Shown here: positions 1-6,192 of the stretch, one piece after another | Layout: each line of letters starts with the position of its first letter | Numbering within the stretch: position 1 is the first letter of the stretch | Assembly (NCBI GenBank): GCA_965367295.1 | Contig: CBDUHN010000037.1 | Coordinates: 1-34,566 of the forward strand | DNA: 34,566 nt | Reading direction: 5' to 3' | From: JAIVHA01 sp965367295 | Lineage (GTDB): Bacteria > Pseudomonadota > Gammaproteobacteria > DSM-19610 | Made by a program: the position numbers and the translations under genes | The notes under the pieces: generated by a model | Databases searched by the model: none | What the model was told of the DNA's origin: nothing | What the model saw: the letters and a program-made list of their open reading frames with translations, nothing else

Positions 1-47
1 ATGGTGACCCCGCTGCATGTTGCATGCACGTGGCCTGTCACTCGGCA

Positions 48-434
48 TCAATTCAGGTCCACGGAAAACTGTTTCAGCAGTTCGAAGGGAATGACCTCCA
101 GCGCGCGCTGATGGGTTCGCATCAGGTGCACGCGCGGTGCGCGTCCCTGTTCATGGGATTCCAGCCAGCGGGCGGCGCAAAGGCACCAGCGATCGCCCGG
201 TTGCAGACCGGGGAAACCGTATTCCGGCATGGGGGTGGAGAGGTCGTTGCCGCGAAAACGGGAATACTCGAGGAATTCGCGGGTCACTTCTATGCAGACC
301 GTATGTGAACCGAGGTCCTGTTGGCCGGTATTGCAGCGGCCATCGCGGAAGAACCCCGTCAGCGGCTTTTCGCTGCAGGGCTCCATCGGTTCGCCCAGTA
401 CGTTGATCGAGGGGGCCTGATCGTCATCCGGCAT
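48..434 (-). CDS. DUF2237 family protein
   Basis: A 128-aa soluble protein. It shows the conserved pattern I know from DUF2237 proteins: NVLGEPMEPCS near residue 11, then TGFFRDGRCNTG, GSHTVC, FLEYSRFRGNDL, and near the middle PGLQPGDRWCLCAARW. Several Cys (C20, and the CNTG, HTVC and CLC cysteines) suggest a structural or redox/metal role, but no function is established for the family. There is no signal peptide, so it is probably cytoplasmic. The start is the only upstream ATG and has an AGGAAAG-like ribosome site about 8 nt before it. It lies 36 nt downstream of the DUF302 gene on the same strand, so the two may be cotranscribed. The family call is from memory of the motif pattern; the biological role is unknown. 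Confidence 0.85.
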   Translation of the reverse strand: MPDDDQAPSINVLGEPMEPCSEKPLTGFFRDGRCNTGQQDLGSHTVCIEVTREFLEYSRFRGNDLSTPMPEYGFPGLQPGDRWCLCAARWLESHEQGRAPRVHLMRTHQRALEVIPFELLKQFSVDLN

Positions 435-470
435 GGAGTGGCTTTCCTGCTTGTGCGTGGCAGTGAAAAA

Positions 471-974
471 TCAGAAATCGCCCTGGGCGCCGGAGTGGAT
501 AATGGTCAGCAGGGTCTGGTTGACCCGCTCGGCGATAGCGCGCACGTTCTTGGGTAGCTCGGTGTTATTGATAAGCATGTCGAGGTCGATCATCATCAGC
601 CAGGTCTTGCCTTCGGTGTCTTCCACCAGCGAGATGCGACAGGGCATATAAGCGGCAAAGATAGGGTTGAATTTCACCATTTCAAAGGCGTCTTCCGGAT
701 TGCAGAACTGGAAGATCTCCAGCCGTCCCGATTCGATGCCACGCGCGGCCAGTTCCTTGGACAGCGGTTGATGGCCGACAGACTTCATATTGAGAGCCGC
801 CGCCTTCGACTGAATGGCAAGCACTGCATCGTCGGCGCTCACGCCTTCCGCAAGCGGGATCTTCAGCACGGTCTGGGCGATATCGAAACGCTGCCCCATG
901 GCGGGTGTATCCGAGGCGAACGCGATACCACTGGCTAGCGTGGCGATCAACAACAGTACGAATTTCCTGAACAT
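471..974 (-). CDS. Exported DUF302 domain protein
   Basis: The protein has 167 aa from the chosen start. The N-terminus MFRKFVLLLIATLASGIAFA is a classic Sec signal peptide, and the mature part matches the DUF302 fold family: a fingers-like NPEDAFEMVKFNPIFAAYMPCR segment followed by WLMMIDLDMLI. DUF302 proteins are common in sulfur-oxidising and other redox-active bacteria, but their function is not known; the single conserved-looking Cys in the YMPCR segment is worth noting. An in-frame ATG 18 nt upstream (992) exists, but an AAGGAG ribosome site at 981-986 lies inside that extension, 6 nt before the ATG at 974, so 974 is the better start. The protein is probably periplasmic. It may be cotranscribed with the DUF2237 gene. 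Confidence 0.82.
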   Translation of the reverse strand: MFRKFVLLLIATLASGIAFASDTPAMGQRFDIAQTVLKIPLAEGVSADDAVLAIQSKAAALNMKSVGHQPLSKELAARGIESGRLEIFQFCNPEDAFEMVKFNPIFAAYMPCRISLVEDTEGKTWLMMIDLDMLINNTELPKNVRAIAERVNQTLLTIIHSGAQGDF

Positions 975-1086
975 GACGGGCTCCTTGCACATGCGGTCTG
1001 TCTTGTGGGTGACGGGGAAAAGGTGCTTACGGGGCCACTATAGGCGCTGGTGCGGTGTGACTCCATGGATACCGCTATGGTTGCAG

Positions 1087-1115
1087 GGAAAAAAACGGGG
1101 CCTTGCGGCCCCGTT
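1087..1115 (-). terminator. Rho-independent terminator of SOR-like gene A
   Basis: On the minus strand an 8-bp perfect stem (ACGGGGCC / GGCCCCGT) with a GCAA loop is followed by a run of T residues. It sits 37 nt past the stop of the 1152-1604 gene, isolating that gene from the DUF302 gene downstream. Confidence 0.8.
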
Positions 1116-1151
1116 GTATATGGTCATGAAGCGTCGCCTTTGAGGAGCTGA

Positions 1152-1604
1152 TCAGGCGACCTGGTATTTTTCCTTGGCCTCCCGGGCGGCTTTCGCTTCT
1201 TCTTCATTGTAGGCCCTGCCGGACCAGAGCATTTCGTAAGCAATCTCTTCGTTGCCGTTTTCACACAGCTCCAGCACCTGTTCGAACAGCGGCTGGAAGG
1301 TTTCGCTGCGATGGGATTCCTCATGCTCGGCAAAGGTCTTCCAGAAGGTGATGACCAGGGCCTCTTTGCCCTTCATTTCGCTTTCCACCGCCTGGCCAAT
1401 GGTGGAGCCTTCGTTGGATACCACGCCCTTGTTCAGGCAGACGAAACCGCCGACGAAGCCGGTATCCGAGTGGTAGGTCTTGACGTTTTCACACAGTACG
1501 GCGACTCGTTCCTGCAGGTCATCGACACTGTATTCGGGCTTCAGAATGACGCGGTTTACCGTTACTACGCCATCATGGGGGAAATTAGCAATCAGTCCGC
1601 TCAT
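1152..1604 (-). CDS. SOR-like single-domain protein A (half-length sulfur oxygenase reductase homolog, putative)
   Basis: A 150-aa soluble protein without signal peptide. I recognise no named family for it with certainty, but its core resembles the N-terminal half of sulfur oxygenase reductase (SOR, about 308 aa). C38 in VLCENVK lies before a GFVGGF turn, as SOR C31 lies before its PGFVGF turn. ITFWKTFAEHEESHR (H94 and H98) parallels the SOR segment bearing iron ligands H86/H90. EEIAYE (E120) can be aligned with the segment bearing ligand E114. The Cys-to-His distance is 56 residues here and 55 in SOR. SOR disproportionates and oxidises sulfur at a mononuclear iron with a persulfidated Cys. 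Only one ferredoxin-like domain is present, so a homodimeric barrel is likely. Start 1604 (MSGLIANF) has a TGGAGG site 8 nt upstream and matches the start of the paralog at 1777-2229; the ATG at 1619 is rejected. Function is an inference. Confidence 0.7.
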   Translation of the reverse strand: MSGLIANFPHDGVVTVNRVILKPEYSVDDLQERVAVLCENVKTYHSDTGFVGGFVCLNKGVVSNEGSTIGQAVESEMKGKEALVITFWKTFAEHEESHRSETFQPLFEQVLELCENGNEEIAYEMLWSGRAYNEEEAKAAREAKEKYQVA

Positions 1605-1646
1605 ACGCTGTGCCTCCATAGTTAAGTTAGAACTTCAGCAAAAACT

Positions 1647-1675
1647 AATATAGAGAAGTTGACTAAAACAGTCAA
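1647..1675 (-). promoter_or_regulatory. Sigma-70 promoter with overlapping inverted repeat, for SOR-like gene A
   Basis: On the minus strand TTGACT (1675-1670), a 17-bp spacer and TATATT (1652-1647) form a near-consensus promoter; transcription would start near 1640, about 35 nt before the ATG at 1604. The -35 lies in a perfect inverted repeat, TTGACT-AAAAC-AGTCAA (1659-1675), which could be an operator. It does not match the FNR spacing (TTGAT-N4-ATCAA). This gives gene A its own promoter, separate from paralog B. Confidence 0.7.
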
Positions 1676-1743
1676 GCTTTAGTGCATATATTAATATTTT
1701 TTATTCTGTATTAGTGGATTGATTGGTATGGTTTTTTGGTTGT

Positions 1744-1769
1744 CCTGAGCGGGCGGCGGCCCGCTCAGG
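1744..1769 (-). terminator. Strong hairpin after SOR-like gene B
   Basis: A perfect 11-bp stem (CCTGAGCGGGC / GCCCGCTCAGG) with a 4-nt loop lies 8 nt past the stop of the 1777-2229 gene. There is no T run after it on the minus strand, so it may act as a 3'-end stabilising hairpin or a weak terminator rather than a standard intrinsic terminator. Confidence 0.5.
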
Positions 1770-1776
1770 GCGGGGG

Positions 1777-2229
1777 TCACTGGGAAAACTTGGCCTTGGC
1801 CTCCTGGGCGGCGGCGGCCTGTTCGTCGCTGTATTGCATGCCGGACCAGAGCATTTCGTAGGCGATCTCCTCGTTGCCGTTTTCGCACAGTTCCAGCACC
1901 TCCTTGAACAATGGCTGGAAGGTGTCGCTCTTGTGGGATTGTTCATGCTGCTCGAAGGTTTCCCAGAAGGTGATGATCAGGGCCTCGCGGTCCTTGAGTT
2001 CACTTTTCACGGCCTGCCCCACGGTAGAGCCCTCGTTGGAGATCTGGCCCATGTTCTTGCACACGAAGCCGCCGACGAAGCCGGTGGTGGAGTGGAAGGT
2101 CTTTACGTTTTCGCACAGCATGGCCACCCGTTCCTGCAGGTCGTCCATGCTGAATTCGGGCTTGAGGATGACGCGGTTGATCGTGACCACGCCGTTATGG
2201 GGAAAGCCTGCAATCAGTCCACCACTCAT
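1777..2229 (-). CDS. SOR-like single-domain protein B (paralog of 1152-1604)
   Basis: A 150-aa protein, clearly a duplicate of the neighbour at 1152-1604: the two align over almost the whole length and share long identical blocks, for example LCENVK, TGFVGGFVC, SNEGST, TFQPLF and LELCENGNEEIAYEMLWSG. The SOR-like positions are all kept: C39, H95 and H99 in FEQHEQSHK, and E121 in EEIAYE. Differences concentrate in the C-terminal tail and in polar surface positions, which fits subfunctionalisation or a heteromer. AAGGAG lies 7 nt before the ATG. An 11-bp hairpin follows the stop. The degQ gene upstream on the same strand ends 91 nt before this start. It could also belong to another dimeric alpha/beta-barrel family; the SOR link rests on motif spacing I recall, not on a search. 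Confidence 0.7.
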   Translation of the reverse strand: MSGGLIAGFPHNGVVTINRVILKPEFSMDDLQERVAMLCENVKTFHSTTGFVGGFVCKNMGQISNEGSTVGQAVKSELKDREALIITFWETFEQHEQSHKSDTFQPLFKEVLELCENGNEEIAYEMLWSGMQYSDEQAAAAQEAKAKFSQ

Positions 2230-2320
2230 GTCATTTCTCCTTGGTTGTTAAGGTATGTGATCACCTTAGCAGATTCAGCCGGGGTATCCGCCGTGCCAGT
2301 GTGAAGTGTTTGTGACGATA

Positions 2321-3712
2321 TCAGGGTTGCAACAGGACAAATAAGGCATCATTGCCACGCTGGATGTTGAGCAGCAATCGGCCGCGTGACACCTGGCCGG
2401 CAATTTTGCGCAGGGTTTCCAGGTCATCCATCACCACCCGGTTGGCAGACACAATGCGATCACCGGGCCGCAGTCCGGTTTGCCAGGCATGGCTGCCCTG
2501 TTCGACGCGGGTGACGAACAGGCCGGTCTGGTGATCGAATTCAGCCTTTGGCTGACGGATTTCGGCAATCTCGGCACCGGTGAGTTTCAAATGCAGCTTG
2601 CCGCCATCGATGACCACCAGCTCCGGTTCGGCGACCACGGCGCGGACACTTTTGGATGTGCCGTCACGCAGGATGGTCATGTAAATATCCTGGCCAACGC
2701 GCACCATCCCGACGCGATTGCGTACGTCAGCGGTATTGCGCACCGGGCGGCCATCGACCTCCAGGATCACATCGCCGACCCGCAATCCGGCCTTGTCGGC
2801 GGCGGAGCCGGGATCGATTCTCGAAATCACGGTGCCCCGTTGCGCATCAATGCCAAAGGCCTGGGCCAGTTCCGGCGTCAGGTCCTGGGCGCTGATGCCG
2901 AGTTGACCGCGCTGTACTGCGCCATGTTCGAGTAGTTGTGCGGTGATTTGCTGTGCCATGCGGATGGGGATGGCAAAACCGATGCCGACATTACCGCCAC
3001 CGGGTGCGAGGATGGCGGTGTTGATGCCAATGAGTTCACCACGCAGGTTTACCAGTGCGCCGCCGGAGTTGCCGGGGTTGATGGAGGCATCGGTCTGAAT
3101 GAAGTCTTCATAGCCTTCGATGCCGAGACCGCTGCGGCCCAGGGCACTGACGATACCCGAGGTCACGGTCTGGCCAAGGCCGAATGGGTTGCCGATGGCG
3201 ACCACGAAATCACCGACATTCAGCTGGTCGGAATCGGCCAGTGGCAGGGCGCTAAGATTTTCCGCCGGGATCTGCAGTACAGCGACATCCGATTCAGGAT
3301 CACTGCCGATCAGGTGCGCATCGAAATGACGTCCATCGAGCAGCGTTACCGTGATGCTGTCCGCTTTGTCGACCACGTGGTGATTGGTGAGCAGGTAACC
3401 ATGCTCGGCATCGATGATCACGCCCGAGCCGACGCTCTGGGTGCGGCGCTGGCGCGGCTGGTCGGGGATGTTGAAAAAGCGCCGGAAGAACGGGTCTTCC
3501 AGCAAGGGATTGACCTGGGTGCGCAGGGTGGCAACGGTGGCGATATTGACCACCGCCGGTGTGGCCCGGTCCAGCATGGGGGCCAGTGTCGGCATCGGCT
3601 GCCCGTCGATGGCGGCGGGCAGGGCGGCACCTGCAGGCAGGGGCAGCCAGGCCATCAGGCTTAGCGCGATGGCTGGCAATAACGGGAATCGGACTCTGTG
3701 CAATGGTTTCAT
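2321..3712 (-). CDS. degQ: DegP/DegQ (HtrA, Do) family periplasmic serine endoprotease
   Basis: A 463-aa exported protease, close to the 455 aa of E. coli DegQ. Domains in order: a signal peptide (residues 1-29, LSLMAWLPLPAGA), a trypsin-like domain with catalytic H112 (TNHHVV), D142 (ESDVAVL) and S216 (GNSGGAL), then two PDZ domains starting near residues 260 and 370, the first with GQLGISAQDLTPELA. DegP/Q proteins degrade or refold damaged periplasmic proteins. The ATG overlaps the TGA of the upstream hsp20 gene by ATGA, so translation is coupled. It is the last gene of a four-gene stress operon that probably responds to sigma-32. DegQ rather than DegP is preferred because the loop after the N-terminus is short, but the two are hard to separate by eye. 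Confidence 0.93.
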   Translation of the reverse strand: MKPLHRVRFPLLPAIALSLMAWLPLPAGAALPAAIDGQPMPTLAPMLDRATPAVVNIATVATLRTQVNPLLEDPFFRRFFNIPDQPRQRRTQSVGSGVIIDAEHGYLLTNHHVVDKADSITVTLLDGRHFDAHLIGSDPESDVAVLQIPAENLSALPLADSDQLNVGDFVVAIGNPFGLGQTVTSGIVSALGRSGLGIEGYEDFIQTDASINPGNSGGALVNLRGELIGINTAILAPGGGNVGIGFAIPIRMAQQITAQLLEHGAVQRGQLGISAQDLTPELAQAFGIDAQRGTVISRIDPGSAADKAGLRVGDVILEVDGRPVRNTADVRNRVGMVRVGQDIYMTILRDGTSKSVRAVVAEPELVVIDGGKLHLKLTGAEIAEIRQPKAEFDHQTGLFVTRVEQGSHAWQTGLRPGDRIVSANRVVMDDLETLRKIAGQVSRGRLLLNIQRGNDALFVLLQP

Positions 3713-4215
3713 TCGCTCTCCACGGGTATGCGGCGTGTTATGGCGGCAGCACTCTTGGGCAGGGTAACCTGTAGAACACCGTGCCGGTACTTTGCCTGTG
3801 CGCCGGATTCATCAACCTCCGCGGGTAGCTGCAGGGCGCGCTCAAACTGGCCATAGGCGCATTCCATCAGGTGATAACGACCTTCCTTCTGCTCCCGCTG
3901 CACACGTTTTTCCCCCCGGATGACCAGGACGTTCCCGTCCCGGACCTCAATGGTGAAATCTTCCCTTTGCATCCCCGGCGCCTCCAGGCTGATGCGGATG
4001 CGGTCATTGGTTTCCTGTAACTCGGCAGACAGGAGCCCCCAGCGGGCGCTGTGGCGCAGAAACTGCTCATCGGCGGTTTCCAGCGTGCCTTCCTGGAAGC
4101 CGGGGTGAAAACGTGTCAGCGCATGAGACGCGCGGTTGCGCAAATGGTTCCATCCCTCGGACACGGAATCCCAGGTGCGTTCCAGTCCGGTACGAAGCTG
4201 TTGTAGTGTCGACAT
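3709..4215 (-). CDS. Hsp20/alpha-crystallin small heat-shock protein (second copy in operon)
   Basis: A 168-aa protein with a central alpha-crystallin domain (about residues 60-160): RISLEAPGMQREDFTIEVRDG, VLVIRGEKR and the terminal GVLQVTLPK strand are typical. The N-terminal 60 residues, rich in Trp, Arg and Leu, are unlike those of the paralog at 5296-5733. A C-terminal R-I-P-V replaces the usual I-X-I/V oligomerisation motif. Small heat-shock proteins hold unfolding proteins for DnaK/ClpB. A GGGAGG site precedes the start. It follows cbpA by 53 nt and overlaps degQ by 4 nt. Sharing an operon with an exported protease is unusual, but no signal peptide is seen here, so it should act in the cytoplasm. 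Confidence 0.9.
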   Translation of the reverse strand: MSTLQQLRTGLERTWDSVSEGWNHLRNRASHALTRFHPGFQEGTLETADEQFLRHSARWGLLSAELQETNDRIRISLEAPGMQREDFTIEVRDGNVLVIRGEKRVQREQKEGRYHLMECAYGQFERALQLPAEVDESGAQAKYRHGVLQVTLPKSAAAITRRIPVESE

Positions 4216-4268
4216 GATGGTACCTCCCGATAACGAATGTAGTTGCCTGTGGCTGGGTTTACCGGAGC

Positions 4269-5219
4269 CTATAATGCTGACCGGGGATCGAACCTGAATT
4301 CCTTCGCCATACGTTCGTAAAACGCCTTTTTCTTCTGGGTGTCAGCCGGCGGCGTGATGATCTGCAGCGTTACGAACTGGTGTCCCGCCGGTGTGCCGGG
4401 CAGGCCACGTCCAGGCAGGCGCAGGCGTTGGCCGCTGCGTGCGTCGGCGGGGATTTTCAATTCCACCTTGCCACCCAGGGTGGGCACCGGCACCTTGGCA
4501 CCCAGTGCCGCCTCCCATGGCGTGATCGGCAGATCGAGGTGCAGGTCACGTCCCTCGGTGGTGAAAAGCGGGTGGGGTTCAAACTCGATTTCCAGGTAGA
4601 GATCGCCGCGGGCGCCACCGGCCGATCCCGCTGCACCCTGGCCGCTCAGGCGAATTCGTTGTCCCGCCGTGATGCCCCTGGGGATCTTTACATTCAGGCT
4701 ATGGGGTTCGGTGCGCACATGTCCCTGTTGATCCACCCTGGGTGCCTGCAACTGGATGGTGCGCTGCGCGCCCTGGTAGGCGTCCTCGAGTGAAATACGG
4801 ATCTTCGCGTGATGGTCCTCACCCGCTTGCGGGAACCCGCGCCGGCCCTGTCCGCTGTTGAAGCCGGCGGTCTGGCCAAAGGGGCTGCGGCCACCGAACA
4901 GGGATTCGAAAAAATCGCTGAACTGGTCGGCATGGATACCATCACCGCGGAATTCAAAGCCAGTGTTCCAGTCCGGCGGCGGCGTGAAATCCTGCCCGGC
5001 GCGCCACTGGCTGCCAAGCTGGTCATAGGCCGCGCGCTTTTCCGGGTCACGCAAGGCCTCGTTGGCTTCGTTGACTTCCTTGAAGCGGGCTTCCGCATCC
5101 GGTTCCTGGCTGACGTCGGGGTGATACTTGCGCGCCAGCTTGCGGTAGGCGCGCTTGATATCATCCTGGGTGGCGTCTTTCGACACCCCCAGGATCCTGT
5201 AGTAGTCCTTGTACTGCAT
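4269..5219 (-). CDS. cbpA: CbpA-type DnaJ co-chaperone
   Basis: A 316-aa class B J-domain protein. The J domain occupies residues 3-70 with the DnaK-stimulating H33-P34-D35 and the KYHPDVS context; a G/F-rich linker follows (about residues 75-130). Two DnaJ C-terminal beta domains follow (KIRISLEDAYQGAQRTIQL, then LDLPITPWEAALGAKVPVPT). The four CxxCxGxG zinc repeats of DnaJ are absent, which together with the length fits CbpA (curved-DNA-binding protein A). It recruits DnaK to clients and can bind DNA. It sits between two hsp20 genes, 76 nt after the first, with a strong hairpin in that gap just upstream of its GAGG ribosome site. No cbpM modulator gene is next to it. Confidence 0.92.
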   Translation of the reverse strand: MQYKDYYRILGVSKDATQDDIKRAYRKLARKYHPDVSQEPDAEARFKEVNEANEALRDPEKRAAYDQLGSQWRAGQDFTPPPDWNTGFEFRGDGIHADQFSDFFESLFGGRSPFGQTAGFNSGQGRRGFPQAGEDHHAKIRISLEDAYQGAQRTIQLQAPRVDQQGHVRTEPHSLNVKIPRGITAGQRIRLSGQGAAGSAGGARGDLYLEIEFEPHPLFTTEGRDLHLDLPITPWEAALGAKVPVPTLGGKVELKIPADARSGQRLRLPGRGLPGTPAGHQFVTLQIITPPADTQKKKAFYERMAKEFRFDPRSAL

Positions 5220-5236
5220 ATTGAAACGACCTCATT

Positions 5237-5282
5237 CCGCGCACTGCCAGGGCAGGATGAGGTAACCGAGGGCAGTGCGCGG
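5237..5282 (-). other. Intercistronic hairpin between hsp20 and cbpA
   Basis: A perfect 12-bp inverted repeat, CCGCGCACTGCC / GGCAGTGCGCGG, with a 22-nt loop fills most of the 76-nt gap between hsp20 and cbpA. No T run follows on the minus strand, so it is not a standard terminator. Its 3' foot ends 18 nt before the cbpA ATG, just upstream of the ribosome site. A role in partial attenuation, mRNA end protection of the hsp20 message, or temperature-dependent access to cbpA is possible but not shown. Confidence 0.6.
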
Positions 5283-5295
5283 ACCGATAGCGTAT

Positions 5296-5733
5296 TCAGG
5301 CTTCCACCTGGATCTTGCGACGCTGGACCTTTTCCTGCTTGGGTATGGTGATTTCCAGTACCCCGTGTTTCGACCTGGCACTGATGCTGTTGGCATCGGC
5401 GGTGTCAGGCATGCTGAAACGACGGAAGAAGGTGCCACGGGAGCGCTCGATGCGCTTGTAGCCGGCCTGTTCGTCACTGGATTCGGCGGACCGTTCACCC
5501 TTGATGGTGAGTACGCCGTTCTCCATCTGTACCTCGATATCCTTGGGGTCGACGCCGGGGATATCGGCATGGATCACATAGCGGTCTTCCTGTTCCTGGA
5601 TGTCCACTGCCGGTGCCCAGTCGCTGGTGGTGATACTGGCGTCATCCTCGGACTGGAAACGGCCAACTTGACGGTTGAGGTCCTGCTGCAGGGCATCGAG
5701 CAGGCGCCAGGGATGGTGGCGGGTCATATACAT
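5296..5733 (-). CDS. Hsp20/alpha-crystallin small heat-shock protein (first gene of heat-shock operon)
   Basis: A 145-aa protein of the proteobacterial class A Hsp20 type: DWAPAVDIQEQEDRYVIHADIPGVDPKDIEVQMENGVLTIKGER marks the start of the alpha-crystallin domain (about residues 38-140) and is quoted here only as landmarks DWAPAVDI, PGVDPKDI and GVLTIKGER. The domain ends with HGVLEITIPK. The N-terminal 35 residues are short and charged. It binds denaturing proteins and keeps them refoldable. AGGAG lies 9 nt before the ATG; a second ATG two codons later is possible. It is first in the hsp20-cbpA-hsp20-degQ operon and directly follows a sigma-32 promoter at 5772-5800. Confidence 0.93.
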   Translation of the reverse strand: MYMTRHHPWRLLDALQQDLNRQVGRFQSEDDASITTSDWAPAVDIQEQEDRYVIHADIPGVDPKDIEVQMENGVLTIKGERSAESSDEQAGYKRIERSRGTFFRRFSMPDTADANSISARSKHGVLEITIPKQEKVQRRKIQVEA

Positions 5734-5771
5734 GATCTGGTGCTCCTCTGGAATGGATTGCGTTGCTGATG

Positions 5772-5800
5772 AGATAGGGGCGGCCGAGCGGGTTTCAAGG
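5772..5800 (-). promoter_or_regulatory. Sigma-32 (RpoH) heat-shock promoter
   Basis: On the minus strand CCTTGAAA (5800-5793), a 12-bp spacer and CCCCTATCT (5780-5772) match the RpoH consensus (CTTGAAA and CCCCATNT) closely. Transcription would start near 5765, about 32 nt before the hsp20 ATG. No comparable promoter is visible in the short gaps before cbpA or the second hsp20, so this one probably drives all four genes. Confidence 0.85.
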
Positions 5801-5887
5801 GGCGGTTTGTCAGGGGCGGGCTCTGGGGCTAGGCTGTGGGCAGGGTTTTCCGGGGGCTGAATCCGCTTGTGGAGTGGAATATTAGAA

Positions 5888-5903
5888 ACACTATATATTG
5901 TGT
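5888..5903 (+). promoter_or_regulatory. NrdR box 1
   Basis: ACACTATATATTGTGT matches the NrdR consensus ACACWATATATWGTGT fully, inside a longer near-palindrome (5885-5906). NrdR is the Zn-finger/ATP-cone repressor of ribonucleotide reductase genes. The box lies about 140 bp upstream of the nrdJ -35 element, further than usual, and also between the divergent hsp20 and nrdJ promoters. A weaker AT-rich partial match is at 5969-5984. Confidence 0.8.
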
Positions 5904-6025
5904 TTCCCTGTTGCGGGGGTGGAGCCCGGTGAAAAGGTTTTTTCAGTGCATCTGGCGCATTAAAAATAGAATAATATATTGTTTTTATTAGTTTTTATTT
6001 GTAATTTTTTAGTGCCTTCAAAGTC

Positions 6026-6054
6026 TTGACAGGGTTTTGATGAATGCATAATCT
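6026..6054 (+). promoter_or_regulatory. Sigma-70 promoter of the nrdJ operon
   Basis: A perfect -35 TTGACA (6026-6031) is followed by CATAAT (6047-6052, 15-bp spacer) or TAATCT (6049-6054, 17-bp spacer). Transcription would start near 6060, at the left edge of NrdR box 2, leaving a leader of about 130 nt. The rest of the 460-nt gap between hsp20 and nrdJa holds the two regulatory regions and no gene I can support. Confidence 0.7.
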
Positions 6055-6065
6055 TCCCGGGTCAA

Positions 6066-6081
6066 ACACAAGATGTTGTGT
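6066..6081 (+). promoter_or_regulatory. NrdR box 2
   Basis: ACACAAGATGTTGTGT is an almost perfect palindrome agreeing with the NrdR consensus at 14 of 16 positions. It lies just after the -10 element, where bound repressor would block transcription. Its centre is 178 bp from that of box 1, about 17 turns of B-DNA, so both boxes face the same side of the helix. Confidence 0.7.
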
Positions 6082-6192
6082 CGGGGGTATGCCCCATTCT
6101 GGCGCAGGGTATCGCGCCGCGGGGGGTTGAACCGGGGGTTTCCTGCCTGGCATGCATCGAGAATCAAAATCCTCAGGGAGCCAGGAGACGCA

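Noticed and set aside
1659..1675. FNR/CRP-type site at the SOR-like gene A promoter
   Set aside because: The half-sites TTGAC/GTCAA are separated by 7 nt and lack the TTGAT-N4-ATCAA pattern.
6176..6192. AGCCAGGAGAC before nrdJa, resembling the B12 box of a cobalamin riboswitch
   Set aside because: The other conserved riboswitch segments are absent in the 130-nt leader and the AGGAG is the ribosome site of nrdJa. A coincidental match is more likely.
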